From assembly GCF_000315015.1 (NCBI RefSeq), contig NZ_BAEP01000075.1:1-64000 (forward strand): DNA of 64,000 nucleotides, in the 5' to 3' direction. The notes beneath the pieces are model-generated. The model was not told the origin of the DNA. It made no database searches and was given only the letters and a program-made list of their open reading frames with translations. The stretch's first letter is position 1. Each line of letters opens with the position of its first letter. This document shows positions 1 to 8,525 of the stretch, piece after piece. The position numbers were made by a program, and so were the translations under genes. The DNA comes from Paraglaciecola mesophila KMM 241 (GTDB lineage: Bacteria > Pseudomonadota > Gammaproteobacteria > Enterobacterales > Alteromonadaceae).

Positions 1-63
1 ACCTTTTTCGATTACTTGGCGCACGGCCTCTTGTTTAAACTCGTCTGGATATTTTTTATTCAT
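1..63 (-). CDS. IS3-family transposase OrfA, N-terminus only
   Basis: The first 21 codons of a transposase helix-turn-helix subunit, cut by the window edge. The translation opens MNKKYPDEFKQEAVRQVIEK, the characteristic start of OrfA proteins of the IS3/IS911 type (K-R-Y-P-x-E-F-K-x-E-A-V). OrfA binds the element ends, and with OrfB (normally by frameshifting) makes the active transposase. Too little is visible to say whether the element is intact. Confidence 0.7.
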   Translation of the reverse strand, partial: MNKKYPDEFKQEAVRQVIEKG

Positions 64-125
64 AACGCTTTTTACCTTACTTCGGTTTCTAAGTAAAAAG
101 TGTCTACAAAGTTAGGGGAAGATCA
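1..125 (-). mobile_element. End of an IS3-family insertion sequence (partial)
   Basis: The window opens inside an insertion sequence read on the minus strand. Its transposase orfA starts at 63. The DNA upstream of that start ends, on the minus strand, with a terminus beginning TGATCTTCCCCTAAC at 125. TGATCTT..CCC is the style of IS3-group terminal inverted repeats. The rest of the element lies before base 1, so the second terminus and any target duplication cannot be checked. The exact boundary is inferred. Confidence 0.6.
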
Positions 126-144
126 TAATTCACTCCTATTTAGA

Positions 145-345
145 GGTGGGGTTTCCTACAAAAAGAGCCGTTGTACTTTAATTCAAATCGATTGAGGATT
201 TTTACTGGGCTCTTGACGGTTGACGGTTGATGGTTGAGGAAAGAGATGGCGTTTAAGGTCAGTTTTTACGTAGGGGAATAGGCTACAAGATATGCTTGGC
301 ATGTGTTCGTTAAGGTTATTTCAGGCGTGTTTTAACAGCTGCAAC
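145..345. repeat. Degenerate dispersed repeat, copy 1
   Basis: About 200 bp that recurs, diverged, near 1265-1440 and 3968-4180. Shared landmarks are TTTCCTAC, a stretch like CGATTGA.GATTT..ACTGG, the word GGCGTTTAAGGTCAG, and a segment like AGGATATGTATGGAATGTGT. This copy lies directly downstream of, and slightly overlaps, a decayed transposase C-terminus (321-494, minus). The repeat is therefore probably the 3' flank of that transposable element. Confidence 0.6.
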
Positions 346-494
346 AACTGCTTCGCTTTGGTCATTCCTCGAAGCCGTTGAGCAGAATCTAAGTTTAGTC
401 GTTCTAGTATAGAGCTGTGAGTGTTGTCGATATGGCCCTTATTATCATCACGAATGCAGCGGCCTGTGATATCGACAAACTCACAATAGTCTTT
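321..494 (-). pseudogene. Decayed IS200-like (RAYT-type, Y1_Tnp) transposase, C-terminal remnant
   Basis: The minus strand reads, without an upstream start, KDYCEFVDITGRCIRDD, then a segment with SSILERLNL, then RGMTKAKQLL and a stop at 321-323. This resembles the C-terminal end of the long Y1-type transposases common in Alteromonadales (…DYxxLVDxTGRxIRxDKRG…SPILxRLGL…RGMxxAKxLL). The part between the ILERLNL and RGMTKAK segments looks deleted, and a stop lies just upstream of the readable stretch, so the gene is dead. The family call is from recalled family sequence and was not searched. Confidence 0.55.
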
Positions 495-662
495 TGGCTA
501 ATTCGGCTGTTTCGAGGTTAAGGCACAGCCCATCCACCTCACAGAATGAAACCCAAATTGGGTGTCTTTATATCGTCTTTCATCTGAGCAAAGAAACATG
601 CCTGTCTTGGTTAGATGCCTCTTATGAGTGCCTGTACCTCAAAAGCTATCAATTTTAAGGTG

Positions 663-908
663 TTATTTTGACTGGCGTTTATCAATTACATATTGAACGG
701 CCATTCTAGCGAGACCAGCACCAATGCCCGACACTACTGCCCACGTTACAGCCTCTTTAAGGTCAGTGTTTTCACTTTCCTTGTCTTTCGGTGCGGGTTC
801 GTTAGTCACCTTTTCCCACGATTTTTGTAGCGTTTTTCTTGCTAGAATGCCTGCCGATGCGGCGGCAAGTCCAATACCTACGTTCGTAATGAGTTGTTTA
901 CTGCTCAT
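663..908 (-). CDS. Small DUF4235-like membrane protein
   Basis: An 81-residue protein starting MSSKQLITNVGIGLAAASAG. The ATG at 908 is chosen because GGAGGGG lies six bases upstream; the longer frame to 953 has no such site. The protein has a hydrophobic glycine/alanine-rich N-terminal helix, a charged central stretch (KDKESENTDLKEA), then a second small-residue helix (AVVSGIGAGLARMAVQYV). This two-helix pattern with ARKTLQKSWEKVT after the first helix resembles DUF4235, whose function is unknown. It stands alone between transposon remnants. Confidence 0.6.
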   Translation of the reverse strand: MSSKQLITNVGIGLAAASAGILARKTLQKSWEKVTNEPAPKDKESENTDLKEAVTWAVVSGIGAGLARMAVQYVIDKRQSK

Positions 909-1546
909 AATGTACCCCTCCAGATTATTAGTTAATATCTCAGTGCAAACCATAGACCTACTCTGTCAGTTTCTTACGTTATTGTTCGAGTTGTAGTCGT
1001 AATGCAGCTTGTAGGCTGATCACAACGAAAAAGAGAAGTGTGCTTTTGCGCCATAACAATCCCAGTAGTAAAATTCGTTAACTATCTTACGGGTACAATT
1101 GTAAATATTTCTCAAATAAAGGGCTTTCTTATCTTCTGTGAAAGCATTTGCGCATACCCATAATGTCAGGTAGCCGTTTATAACGTTGAACTTGGCCATT
1201 TTTATACAACGCAGCTTCGATTGTTTTGTCGTTTATTGCTTCCTGCAACGGCCGCGATAAATCATTGAGTTGACTTTCTTAAGATCAGACCGATTGATGA
1301 TTTTCACTGGAATCTTGAGCGCTGAGGAAGGCAACGGTGTTTAAGGTCAGTTGTTAGGCAAGGGAGTAGACTACAAGATATGTAGGGAATGTGTTTGTTA
1401 TGAGACATAAATCGAGTGTCGTTTAACCTTAAAATTGACCATCCTTATCATGGGCATCTTTATATCACCTCTCTTTATATCGCCTCGTTATATCGTCCAA
1501 AATCTAACGCCATCGAAGAACGCCGATCGTTATACATATATCGAAC
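909..1546. other. Gene-poor stretch with transposon debris
   Basis: No intact gene is seen. The middle part contains dispersed repeat copy 2 (1265-1440). On the minus strand 1129-1278 is an open stretch of 49 codons, with a protein-like translation (LQEAINDKTIEAALYKNGQV) but no start codon or recognised family. It may be another decayed fragment or chance. Short AT-rich words such as CTTTATATC recur around 1450-1495 and also near 570. Confidence 0.4.
1265..1440. repeat. Degenerate dispersed repeat, copy 2
   Basis: Matches copy 3 over AGTTGA.. through CCGATTGATGATTT..ACTGG, the block TGTTTAAGGTCAGT and ACAAGATATGTAGGGAATGTGT. It is shorter and more diverged than copies 1 and 3, and no transposase remnant is readable beside it. 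Confidence 0.5.
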
Positions 1547-2341
1547 TTAGCGTTTATTCCCATCTGTAATCATTTTGCGGGCTCTCGCATCCGAATTTCG
1601 AATCATATCGTCAATCAGTGCTGTTTCAGGCATGTTCTTCCAATACTTTTTGGGCATTGAGCTTAACATCGCGCTCTTTTTGATACGGGCGGGATTAAAT
1701 ATATTAGTGTAATAAGTGAGCCAATATTTTTCTATACGGTCTTCATCAGGACACACACTCGGATCGGGATTATCTTCTAACACTAATTTTTCAGTATCCC
1801 AATGAGCAGCACGATAAGGCGTCAGTATCGACCAACGCATATTTTTAAAGCGGGTTTGGAAGAAGTCGAGTTTAACCTCCAAGCTGAAATGCTCTGGTTC
1901 ATACCAAGCGATAAAGTGCTCTTGTCCGTCAAGTGCAACCTCTCTAAATCTCAAAAAAGCACTCATTTTGTACGCATCGCGTTTTACCGCTTTGGCTAAT
2001 GTATTGAGTTGCAGTATATCTTCGTCAGTTTTTAACTGAATAAGGTTTTTGTTCTCGAAAATAACGCGCCATAAAACCCGATAACACAGTGCGAAGCGGC
2101 TAGCATCTTGATGACACAACGCATATTTAAAAAGCATTAAGACAGACTTGGGAATCGAGTGTTTCACTTGCTCTTTAGGGGCGGGCATAACCTCTTCAGT
2201 ATGGCCAAACAGGTCGTCTTGTATAGACTCTGAACTTTGCCAAATAATGTTTTCAGGGGGGATAGATTGCGCTAAACATTCTCTTGATGCTATGCGCCAC
2301 TCGTTGTATCCAGGCACTGAAGTGATAGTAATTGTTCTCAT
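1547..2341 (-). CDS. Probable DNA metabolism/repair protein, TIGR03915-type (DUF4130)
   Basis: A 264-residue protein recognised by the central block KRDAYKMSAFLRFREV followed by FIAWYEPEHF, typical of DUF4130. This family is almost always encoded next to, or fused with, a uracil-DNA-glycosylase-like domain or the radical-SAM partner seen here. It follows that partner by 16 bp on the same strand, so the two form an operon. The biochemical role is not established; a DNA base repair or modification function is inferred from association. No catalytic motif is evident to me. Confidence 0.75.
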   Translation of the reverse strand: MRTITITSVPGYNEWRIASRECLAQSIPPENIIWQSSESIQDDLFGHTEEVMPAPKEQVKHSIPKSVLMLFKYALCHQDASRFALCYRVLWRVIFENKNLIQLKTDEDILQLNTLAKAVKRDAYKMSAFLRFREVALDGQEHFIAWYEPEHFSLEVKLDFFQTRFKNMRWSILTPYRAAHWDTEKLVLEDNPDPSVCPDEDRIEKYWLTYYTNIFNPARIKKSAMLSSMPKKYWKNMPETALIDDMIRNSDARARKMITDGNKR

Positions 2342-2357
2342 CTTGATGCTACTTCAT

Positions 2358-3599
2358 TTAGGCGCCGAAGAGCTCAAACTGTTTCGGCTGTTTGAACTGC
2401 AATTCAAAATTATTGCCATCGAGTAAATGAATAGCAGGTGAGTAGTCACTCACAGTAATGAAAGGTTTTAGCTTTTGTAATGGCAGACGCATTTTAGTGA
2501 GATCCATCCAACTAAGCTTTGTATAACGGCGGATCGCCAGAATTTTTTGTACGGTGCGAGCACCAAGACCAGGTACTCTTAACAACATGAGTTTGTCGGC
2601 TTTATTTAAATCAATTGGAAATACATGACGATTGCGTAATGCCCATGCGAGCTTGGGGTCATGGTCCATATCAAGCATGTCGTCGTGCACGATTTCGTCA
2701 AGCGTGAATCCATAGAAACGCAGTAGCCAATCAGCCTGATAAAGACGATGCTCTCGCACCAAAGGCGCAGGCTTAAGCGGCAAAACTTCTGATGCATCGG
2801 GTATTGGTGAGAACGCAGAGTAATAAACTCGGCGTAGCTTTTGTTGGCTATAAAGCTGAACGCTCGCTCCCAATATGACTTTATCGTTTGAGCCATCGGC
2901 CCCTATGATCATCTGGGTTGACTGTCCGCCAGGGGCAAAGCGAGGAGGACGTTTACCTGTATGCGTTTTATCTACTTTATGCTCGGCTATTTTGTCTTTC
3001 AGAGTATTCATCGAGCTATGAATAGCGCCCAGGTCTTTTTCTGGCGCGTACTTATTTAATGAAAGCTGGGTTGGCATTTCTACATTAATGCTTAGCCGGT
3101 CGGCATATAAACCAGCTTCAGCCTGAAGTTCAGGCGAGGCATTGGGAATTGTCTTAAGGTGTATATACCCCTTGAACCCGTGATCGATACGTAAGGATTT
3201 TGCAATACGTACCATGCTTTCCATTGTAAGGTCTGGGGAACCGACGATGCCTGAACTAAGAAATAAGCCTTCGATATAGTTACGCTTATAAAAATTCAGT
3301 GTTAGCTCTACTGTTTCTTTCACAGTGAAACGGGCGCGTTGAACACTACTTGATACCCTATTGATGCAATAGTGACAATCGTAAATACAGTAGTTCGTCA
3401 TTAGTATCTTTAGTAAAGAGACACACCGCCCATCAGGGGTAAAACTGTGGCATATTCCTGTACCGCCAGTAAGCGAACCTATGCCAGTTTTATCAGTTTT
3501 GCCAGCCTTACGTTTACCTGCCGTACCGCTTGCACATGAAGCGTCATACTTGGCTGCATCTGAGAGAATTTCGAGTTTTTGAATCAGTTTGTCATGCAT
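2358..3599 (-). CDS. Putative DNA modification/repair radical SAM protein (TIGR03916-type)
   Basis: A 413-residue radical S-adenosylmethionine enzyme. The cluster motif CxxxCxxC is at residues 71-78 (CIYDCHYC) and would bind the [4Fe-4S] cluster that cleaves SAM. A helix-hairpin-helix element (RVPGLGARTVQKI) lies near the C-terminus, about residues 335-365, and implies DNA binding. It is the first gene of a two-gene minus-strand unit with the DUF4130 protein. Members are named putative DNA modification/repair proteins because of their link to uracil-DNA-glycosylase-like proteins. No such gene is adjacent here; the only UDG in the window is the ordinary ung at 13.6 kb. Confidence 0.85.
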   Translation of the reverse strand: MHDKLIQKLEILSDAAKYDASCASGTAGKRKAGKTDKTGIGSLTGGTGICHSFTPDGRCVSLLKILMTNYCIYDCHYCINRVSSSVQRARFTVKETVELTLNFYKRNYIEGLFLSSGIVGSPDLTMESMVRIAKSLRIDHGFKGYIHLKTIPNASPELQAEAGLYADRLSINVEMPTQLSLNKYAPEKDLGAIHSSMNTLKDKIAEHKVDKTHTGKRPPRFAPGGQSTQMIIGADGSNDKVILGASVQLYSQQKLRRVYYSAFSPIPDASEVLPLKPAPLVREHRLYQADWLLRFYGFTLDEIVHDDMLDMDHDPKLAWALRNRHVFPIDLNKADKLMLLRVPGLGARTVQKILAIRRYTKLSWMDLTKMRLPLQKLKPFITVSDYSPAIHLLDGNNFELQFKQPKQFELFGA

Positions 3600-4336
3600 C
3601 GCAGATTATTACTTTCTCTTAATAAATACACAAAGGCGGTCGATTCAGTCATAAATAATGAAAAGACACGGGTGTATCGGTTATTTAGTTTTCAAATTTT
3701 CCTAGGGTTTATATCATGTATAAATATACAGTACAATTTACATTCTAGAATAAAAGGGCCATCAATAATGAAGGGAGTCGAGTGCTTTTAAATAAGGGGG
3801 ACTGTTGGCGCAAAAAGTTCTCTTACCTCATACCTGCCTACCCCATCACAGCCCTTAACTCAGCGAGTGTTTTATACACATTCTTTTCACCACCTTTTAC
3901 AGCTGGATGAACCTAAAAAGATACCCATAATTAGAATGACGAAATGGTCATCTCTAGTTTCAATAAGGAGTTTCCTACTAGAAGAGTTGAAGTACTTTAA
4001 GTCAGGCCGATTGATGATTTGTACTGGGCTCTTAATGGTTGAGGGTTGAGGGAGGAGATGGCGTTTAAGGTCAGTTTTCAGGCAGGAGCCTAAGTCACAG
4101 GATATGTATGGAATGTGTTCGTTAGAAGTGCTTTAACCACGCTTTATAGCTGCGTTATACCTCTTTGGCTATGCTCTGTTAGTTTCAAAAATAGGGGAGG
4201 GCACATTATCACCTAGTGACTTTATTGAGTGGCATTGGGTAGGGCTGATGACAGCCCCGTTCAAGATTTGTTACTCGCTCTTAGAAGCGATTTAAAAGAA
4301 AGCAGGTAAAACAACAGGTGTACTATGACAAAAGCA
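3600..4336. other. Intergenic stretch without a credible gene
   Basis: Two short open frames (3579-3791 and 3867-4049, plus strand) lack ribosome-binding sites and family resemblance; I treat them as chance. The right half is dispersed repeat copy 3 (3968-4180). Nothing else is recognised. Confidence 0.5.
3968..4180. repeat. Degenerate dispersed repeat, copy 3
   Basis: The best match to copy 1. It has TTTCCTACTAGAAGAG versus TTTCCTACAAAAAGAG, the identical word GATGGCGTTTAAGGTCAG, and GGAATGTGTTCGTTA versus GGCATGTGTTCGTTA. On the minus strand the segment at about 4140-4180 aligns with the last codons of the transposase remnant at 321-370, again as a decayed end. Confidence 0.6.
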
Positions 4337-5530
4337 CTAGCCTTCTATCGCATTTAAGCCGAGGGTTGCCTGAAAGGTGAAAATCGTTCTGTTTTCATCT
4401 GAACTTACGGTTAGGCTTCCATCATGGGCAGAGGTAATTTGTGAGGCTATGAACAAACCTAAACCTAGGCCGCCGGTTTGTTTGTTGCTTTCATTGCGCC
4501 AAAAAGGTTGAAAGAGTTTATCAACCACCTCTGGTCTTATGGGCTCACCGCCATTGGTAACGCTTAATGCGAATACGCCGTTTTCAATGCTTGCGTTAAC
4601 CTCAATGGCTTGTTGCGGGTCGCCATGCACAATGGCGTTTATCAGCAGGTTCGACAGCAACTGGGCAATTCGCTCAGGGTCGCAATTAACCGAGCCCTGG
4701 ATATCAATGTGAGTTTGAATTTCTCGCTGTGGATGCAGCCCAGAGAGTTCATCAATCGTATGGATTAACATATCTTGCAGGTTGTTCACCGTCTTGACGT
4801 TTAATTGCATGCCGTTACCCATTTTACCTCGGGTTAAGTCCATCACATCGCTAATTAAACGTTTCATTCTTGTTGCGCTGCTGTCCATGCGCGCAAGTAT
4901 TTTTTGGGAGGTGGCGTCTGTTACGTGGTCTTTTAAAAAGTCTACACCCATTGTCAGTGCTGATTATGGTGTTCTCAAATCGTGCCCTAGAATGGCAATG
5001 TATTGCTCTTGCAGTTTGGTTGCAGCCTTCTCATTGAATAGCTCAGATTGGGCAGTGATGAGCTGTTCGTCAACTTCAATCTGTCTAGAGAGTAATTCAG
5101 AGAATGACTTGATTTGCTGTTGAATCTCAACCGTTTTTAATTTTACCGGTAGAGGGTCTAAACCGCATAACGTGCCGAAGAAATCACCATTTTTGCTGTA
5201 TATGGGAAAGGAAAAGTAACTTTCAAACCCATACATAATGGGAATTTCACTTTTACTGTAGTGCTCATCTTTTAAAGCATGCTCAATAACAATAGGTTGA
5301 GTCGACCTTTTAACCTGAATGCAAAAGGTGGTTGATATATCAAGTTCATCCCCTGGAAGAAGGTTGAAATTAACCTGATCGAGTACCGCGCATGTGGTCC
5401 ACTTTTCATCTGTTACCCGGGCAATACAAATGAAGCGCAATCCGGTGGCATCTGACAACATCTGCATGATGTGTGGCACAGCTTCAATAGACTGAATAGT
5501 CTGAATATCTTTCTCAATTAACGCGTTCAT
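4337..5530 (-). pseudogene. GAF-domain sensor histidine kinase interrupted by an in-frame stop
   Basis: The coding frame from 5530 gives an N-terminal GAF-like sensor domain (about residues 1-150), a coiled helix and the H-box (ILGHDLRTP). It then hits TAA at 4966-4964 and continues in the same frame with SALTMGVDFL, the rest of the dimerisation helix and a complete HATPase domain (DPERIAQLLSNLLINAIVHG; GGLGLGLFIASQI). The stop replaces the residue after HDLRTP, usually leucine; TTA to TAA is one base. The two halves would be a 188-residue GAF/H-box fragment and an ATPase fragment from the ATG at 4951. Read as a pseudogene or a sequencing error. No partner response regulator is adjacent. Confidence 0.75.
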
Positions 5531-5894
5531 TAGGTACTCTTTACTTTGCGATCTTATGGCTTATAACCGTTTACGACCTGTATATATTGCCATTCCATGG
5601 TCGATAAATCACTGGGGATTTTTGTTATAAATGTTGGCGGTTTAATCGTTAAGTCAATTCGGTGGAATATATAGCAAAACCGAGTGACTTCTTAAATGCC
5701 ATTAAACCGTTTACTTGGCCTCAAGTCGATCCCTGAAAGGCTAAATTGCTGAATCTGTAATTTAGCGTTTATAAATCCAGTCATTTTAGTCATACCAATT
5801 CCACTAAATATTTGCCCTCTCTTCTTACCACTTTTTCCTTTCACTCTGACATTTTTCATTGATTTACAAGCGCTCAATAAAACAACAATTAATG
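5531..5894. other. Intergenic region before the FNR-type promoter
   Basis: No supported gene. A 61-codon minus-strand frame (5692-5877) has no ribosome-binding site or family resemblance. The right end leads into the FNR-like site at 5895. Confidence 0.4.
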
Positions 5895-5943
5895 TTGATC
5901 TGGATCAAGATGATGATCAATGAAATCGAGTTTAATTTTATTA
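5895..5943 (+). promoter_or_regulatory. FNR/Anr-type site and class II promoter for hsp20-glgC
   Basis: TTGATCTGGATCAA at 5895-5908 is a perfect TTGAT-N4-ATCAA FNR-family palindrome. Its centre (5901.5) lies 41.5 bp before about 5943. A -10-like hexamer TTTAAT occupies 5931-5936, the position expected for a class II FNR-activated promoter starting there. The small heat-shock gene begins 70 bp downstream. The site and spacing are seen directly; regulator identity and oxygen response are inferred. Confidence 0.65.
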
Positions 5944-6013
5944 GCTGATAGGCGATGTTGTGTTAGCAAGCTTATCAGCCAACCCAATTCAAATTTTTGA
6001 TAGGAGATTGATG

Positions 6014-6511
6014 ATGAGTAATATCAACTTAACGAATCGTTCTACTGACAAAAAACCTTCCGGCCAGTTTCCTCATTTGTTTGGCCAGCATTTTTTGGAT
6101 GATTTTGTACAAAACTTCAGTTCGCATTTTCCGTTCGTACGAGAGACACCAGCAAAGGGCGACAGCAAACTAGATTTTGTGGATCCAAAGGTTGATATCA
6201 CTGAGAACAAAAAAGCGTACACCTTAACCGCCGAGTTGCCCGGCCTTGATAATGACGACATTACCTTGGATTTATCCGACGGAATATTGACCTTGAGCGG
6301 TCAGAAAAACTACGAAAATGAAGCTGACAAGGACGACAACATACACATTATGGAGCGCAGCTACGGTAGCTTTCAACGTAGCTTTAGCCTACCGGTAAGC
6401 GTTGATCAGGATGCGATAAAAGCTGAGTTTAAAAAAGGCTTACTCCAGGTGACTTTACCTAAATCGGTAAAAGCTCAAGAGCTACAGCGAAAAATCGAAA
6501 TTTCTGGTTAA
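6014..6511 (+). CDS. Small heat-shock protein, Hsp20/alpha-crystallin family
   Basis: A 165-residue ATP-independent holdase chaperone of the cytoplasm. The alpha-crystallin domain spans about residues 55-150, from VDITENKKAYTLTAELPGL to the classic AEFKKGLLQVTLPK (A-x-x-x-n-G-x-L) motif near the C-terminus. Two ATGs sit in tandem at 6011 and 6014; the second is chosen because AGGAG (6002-6006) is seven bases away. glgC follows after 87 bp, which contain a hairpin (TTAAGCG-TTAG-CGCTTAA, 6534-6551) without a T-tract. The FNR-type promoter upstream suggests induction at low oxygen rather than by heat alone. Confidence 0.9.
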   Translation: MSNINLTNRSTDKKPSGQFPHLFGQHFLDDFVQNFSSHFPFVRETPAKGDSKLDFVDPKVDITENKKAYTLTAELPGLDNDDITLDLSDGILTLSGQKNYENEADKDDNIHIMERSYGSFQRSFSLPVSVDQDAIKAEFKKGLLQVTLPKSVKAQELQRKIEISG

Positions 6512-6598
6512 GGTTAACTGGGTTAGCAGTTTATTAAGCGTTAGCGCTTAACGAATAGTAAAACACTTGGTCAGGGAAGACCTTTATCGGAGCTTGTT

Positions 6599-8086
6599 AT
6601 GAATGTGGAAGCAGATATGCAAACGGTAGTAAAAGACACCTTAGTATTAGTGCTTGCTGGCGGTCAGGGCTCACGCCTTGATGGGCTAACGGAGATGCGC
6701 GCTAAACCCGTATTAGAATTTGGCAGCCATTGTCGAATTATTGACTTTCCTCTGTCTAATTGTGTGAATTCGGGGCTGAACCAAATTGCCGTGCTGACAC
6801 AATACAAGTCGCAATGCTTAATACGTCATTTAATGCAGCATTGGGGGCGCTTAAACAGCAACGTTGGCGGTTGTTTCGATGTGCTGCCTGCGTCCCAGCA
6901 GAATGACCAGAGCTGGTATCAAGGTACCGCTGATGCTTGTTTTCAAAATATCGCTTACATTAAAGCAAAAGCGCCGAAGTATGTGATGATCCTCTCTGGC
7001 GATCACGTTTATCAAATGGACTACCGCAAACTGTTAGCTACCCATGTGAACAATAACGCAGATATGACGGTATCTTGCATTGAAGTACCCACAAAAAATG
7101 CTGCCAAACAACTCGGTGTACTCAGTGCAGCGCGCGACGGGCGTATTACAGCGTTTGCTGAAAAACCAGACTCGCCTCACGCTTTAATTGATGCGCCGGA
7201 TTACTGCTTAGCGTCCATGGGTAATTATGTTGTGAATGCCGATGTCTTGTATGCGCTTTTAGAGAATGACGCGCAAATCGCTGATTCTGCTCATGACTTT
7301 GGTAAGAATGTGATCCCTAGCATTATTCAACAACATCGCGTTTTCGCTCATCGTTTTCGCGATGCCAGCGGCGACCAAATACCTTATTGGCGAGATGTTG
7401 GCACATTAGACAGCTATTGGCGTGCCCATTTAGATATACTCAACAACCGTGACATGCTGAATTTTACCGACCCTGACTGGCCGATATGGGGCAGTGCATT
7501 TTCAAATTCGCCAGTGGAGATCACGAACAGCTCTGACTTGGGCAAGTGCGATATCGAGCAAGTGCTAATAGGTTCGGGTTGTCGTCTAGATAGCTGTAGT
7601 GTTAAACAGTCGGTATTGTCTACTAATTGCAAAATTGACCCGTGCGCGGTCTTAGAAAGGTGCGTGTTGTTACCGGATGTCGCAGTCGGCTTTGGTGCTA
7701 AATTAGCAAACGTGATTATCGATAAGGGGGTAAATGTACCGGCTGAATTTGTTGTGAACGACAAAGACATAGCTAATCAACAAGGTTTTACCGTGACGCC
7801 AAAAGGTATTGTATTAATAACACAAAAGGTACTGGATGCTGTGATAGATGCCCAGCAAGAAGACGTGATGCCCACGCACGTACTGAAACTGTGCGGTGAC
7901 GAATGGCTTACCGTCGGCGCGAGCGAGAGCGAAACTGAACATGATACAAGAAGGTTAAAAGGAAGCGAAAGGGACAGGGAATTAGTCGATAGAAGAGAAT
8001 CAAAAACGGAAACGTCAAGGATTAACCAAGCCAACGCTACAGCAAATGAAAAGGTAAGGGCCCGTCACACAGCATCTCAGCGTTAA
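6599..8086 (+). CDS. glgC: Glucose-1-phosphate adenylyltransferase (ADP-glucose pyrophosphorylase)
   Basis: Makes ADP-glucose from ATP and glucose-1-phosphate for glycogen synthesis. The N-terminal nucleotidyltransferase domain has LAGGQGSRLDGLTEMRAKP, GTADACFQNI, the catalytic region ILSGDHVYQMDY, the substrate-binding FAEKP and YWRDVGTLDSYW, all as in bacterial GlgC. A left-handed beta-helix follows from about residue 290. At 495 residues it exceeds the usual 420-430. The excess is a charged, low-complexity tail from about residue 435 (rich in E, R, K, S, T), absent from typical GlgC. GGAG precedes the ATG. No other glg genes adjoin; it appears co-transcribed with hsp20. Confidence 0.9.
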   Translation: MNVEADMQTVVKDTLVLVLAGGQGSRLDGLTEMRAKPVLEFGSHCRIIDFPLSNCVNSGLNQIAVLTQYKSQCLIRHLMQHWGRLNSNVGGCFDVLPASQQNDQSWYQGTADACFQNIAYIKAKAPKYVMILSGDHVYQMDYRKLLATHVNNNADMTVSCIEVPTKNAAKQLGVLSAARDGRITAFAEKPDSPHALIDAPDYCLASMGNYVVNADVLYALLENDAQIADSAHDFGKNVIPSIIQQHRVFAHRFRDASGDQIPYWRDVGTLDSYWRAHLDILNNRDMLNFTDPDWPIWGSAFSNSPVEITNSSDLGKCDIEQVLIGSGCRLDSCSVKQSVLSTNCKIDPCAVLERCVLLPDVAVGFGAKLANVIIDKGVNVPAEFVVNDKDIANQQGFTVTPKGIVLITQKVLDAVIDAQQEDVMPTHVLKLCGDEWLTVGASESETEHDTRRLKGSERDRELVDRRESKTETSRINQANATANEKVRARHTASQR

Positions 8087-8525
8087 CGCAAGTTCAGGGA
8101 GCAAGTTAGCGTCGTTTGCATGTACACCTAGACTTTAACGGCACGAAACGCGGCTGTTACTAAGCTTAGATAAAACGCCACCCCTAAGAGATATAGAAAT
8201 TGATTGCCTTAGGGGGGGCTTAAAATAATGGCTCACAAAATAGGGCGTTTTCGCTAACGCTTAATCGGTAACGAGTCAGGGTGAAAAACGCAGCCAATAC
8301 CTACATTACTTCCCTCAAAAAAACGCTTCAGGCTCAATTCATAACATTTTGATATCGATTTCATAGAATAACGTAACCAATTAGCGGTAGTTAATTTAAC
8401 CAAAACAGGGTGTTTTCATTCGATTGCTTATCTTCGATTGTAGCTAAGTAACTGATTTTTAGTGATTAAGTTTGAGGGCTATGGTTTTTCTTTAACTTAT
8501 TTAGCTAATAATATATTTCAAAACA
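8087..8525. other. Intergenic region between glgC and the threonine leader
   Basis: No gene seen. An inverted repeat CCCCTAAG (8181-8188) / CTTAGGGG (8208-8215) could end the glgC transcript, but it lacks a T-tract. The AT-rich stretch near 8500-8520 (AATAATATATTT) could contain a -10 for the threonine operon. Confidence 0.4.

Noticed and set aside
417-487. Imperfect inverted repeat around GTTGTCGATAT / ATATCGACAA
   Set aside because: It lies within the decayed transposase reading frame (a GHIDN codon run against an FVDI codon run), so it may be coincidental coding similarity.
3579-4049. Two short plus-strand open frames between the radical-SAM gene and the broken kinase
   Set aside because: No ribosome-binding sites and no protein-like features; the second overlaps dispersed repeat copy 3.
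5692-5877. 61-codon minus-strand frame rich in Lys and Arg
   Set aside because: No start signals or family resemblance; it probably reflects AT-rich intergenic sequence.
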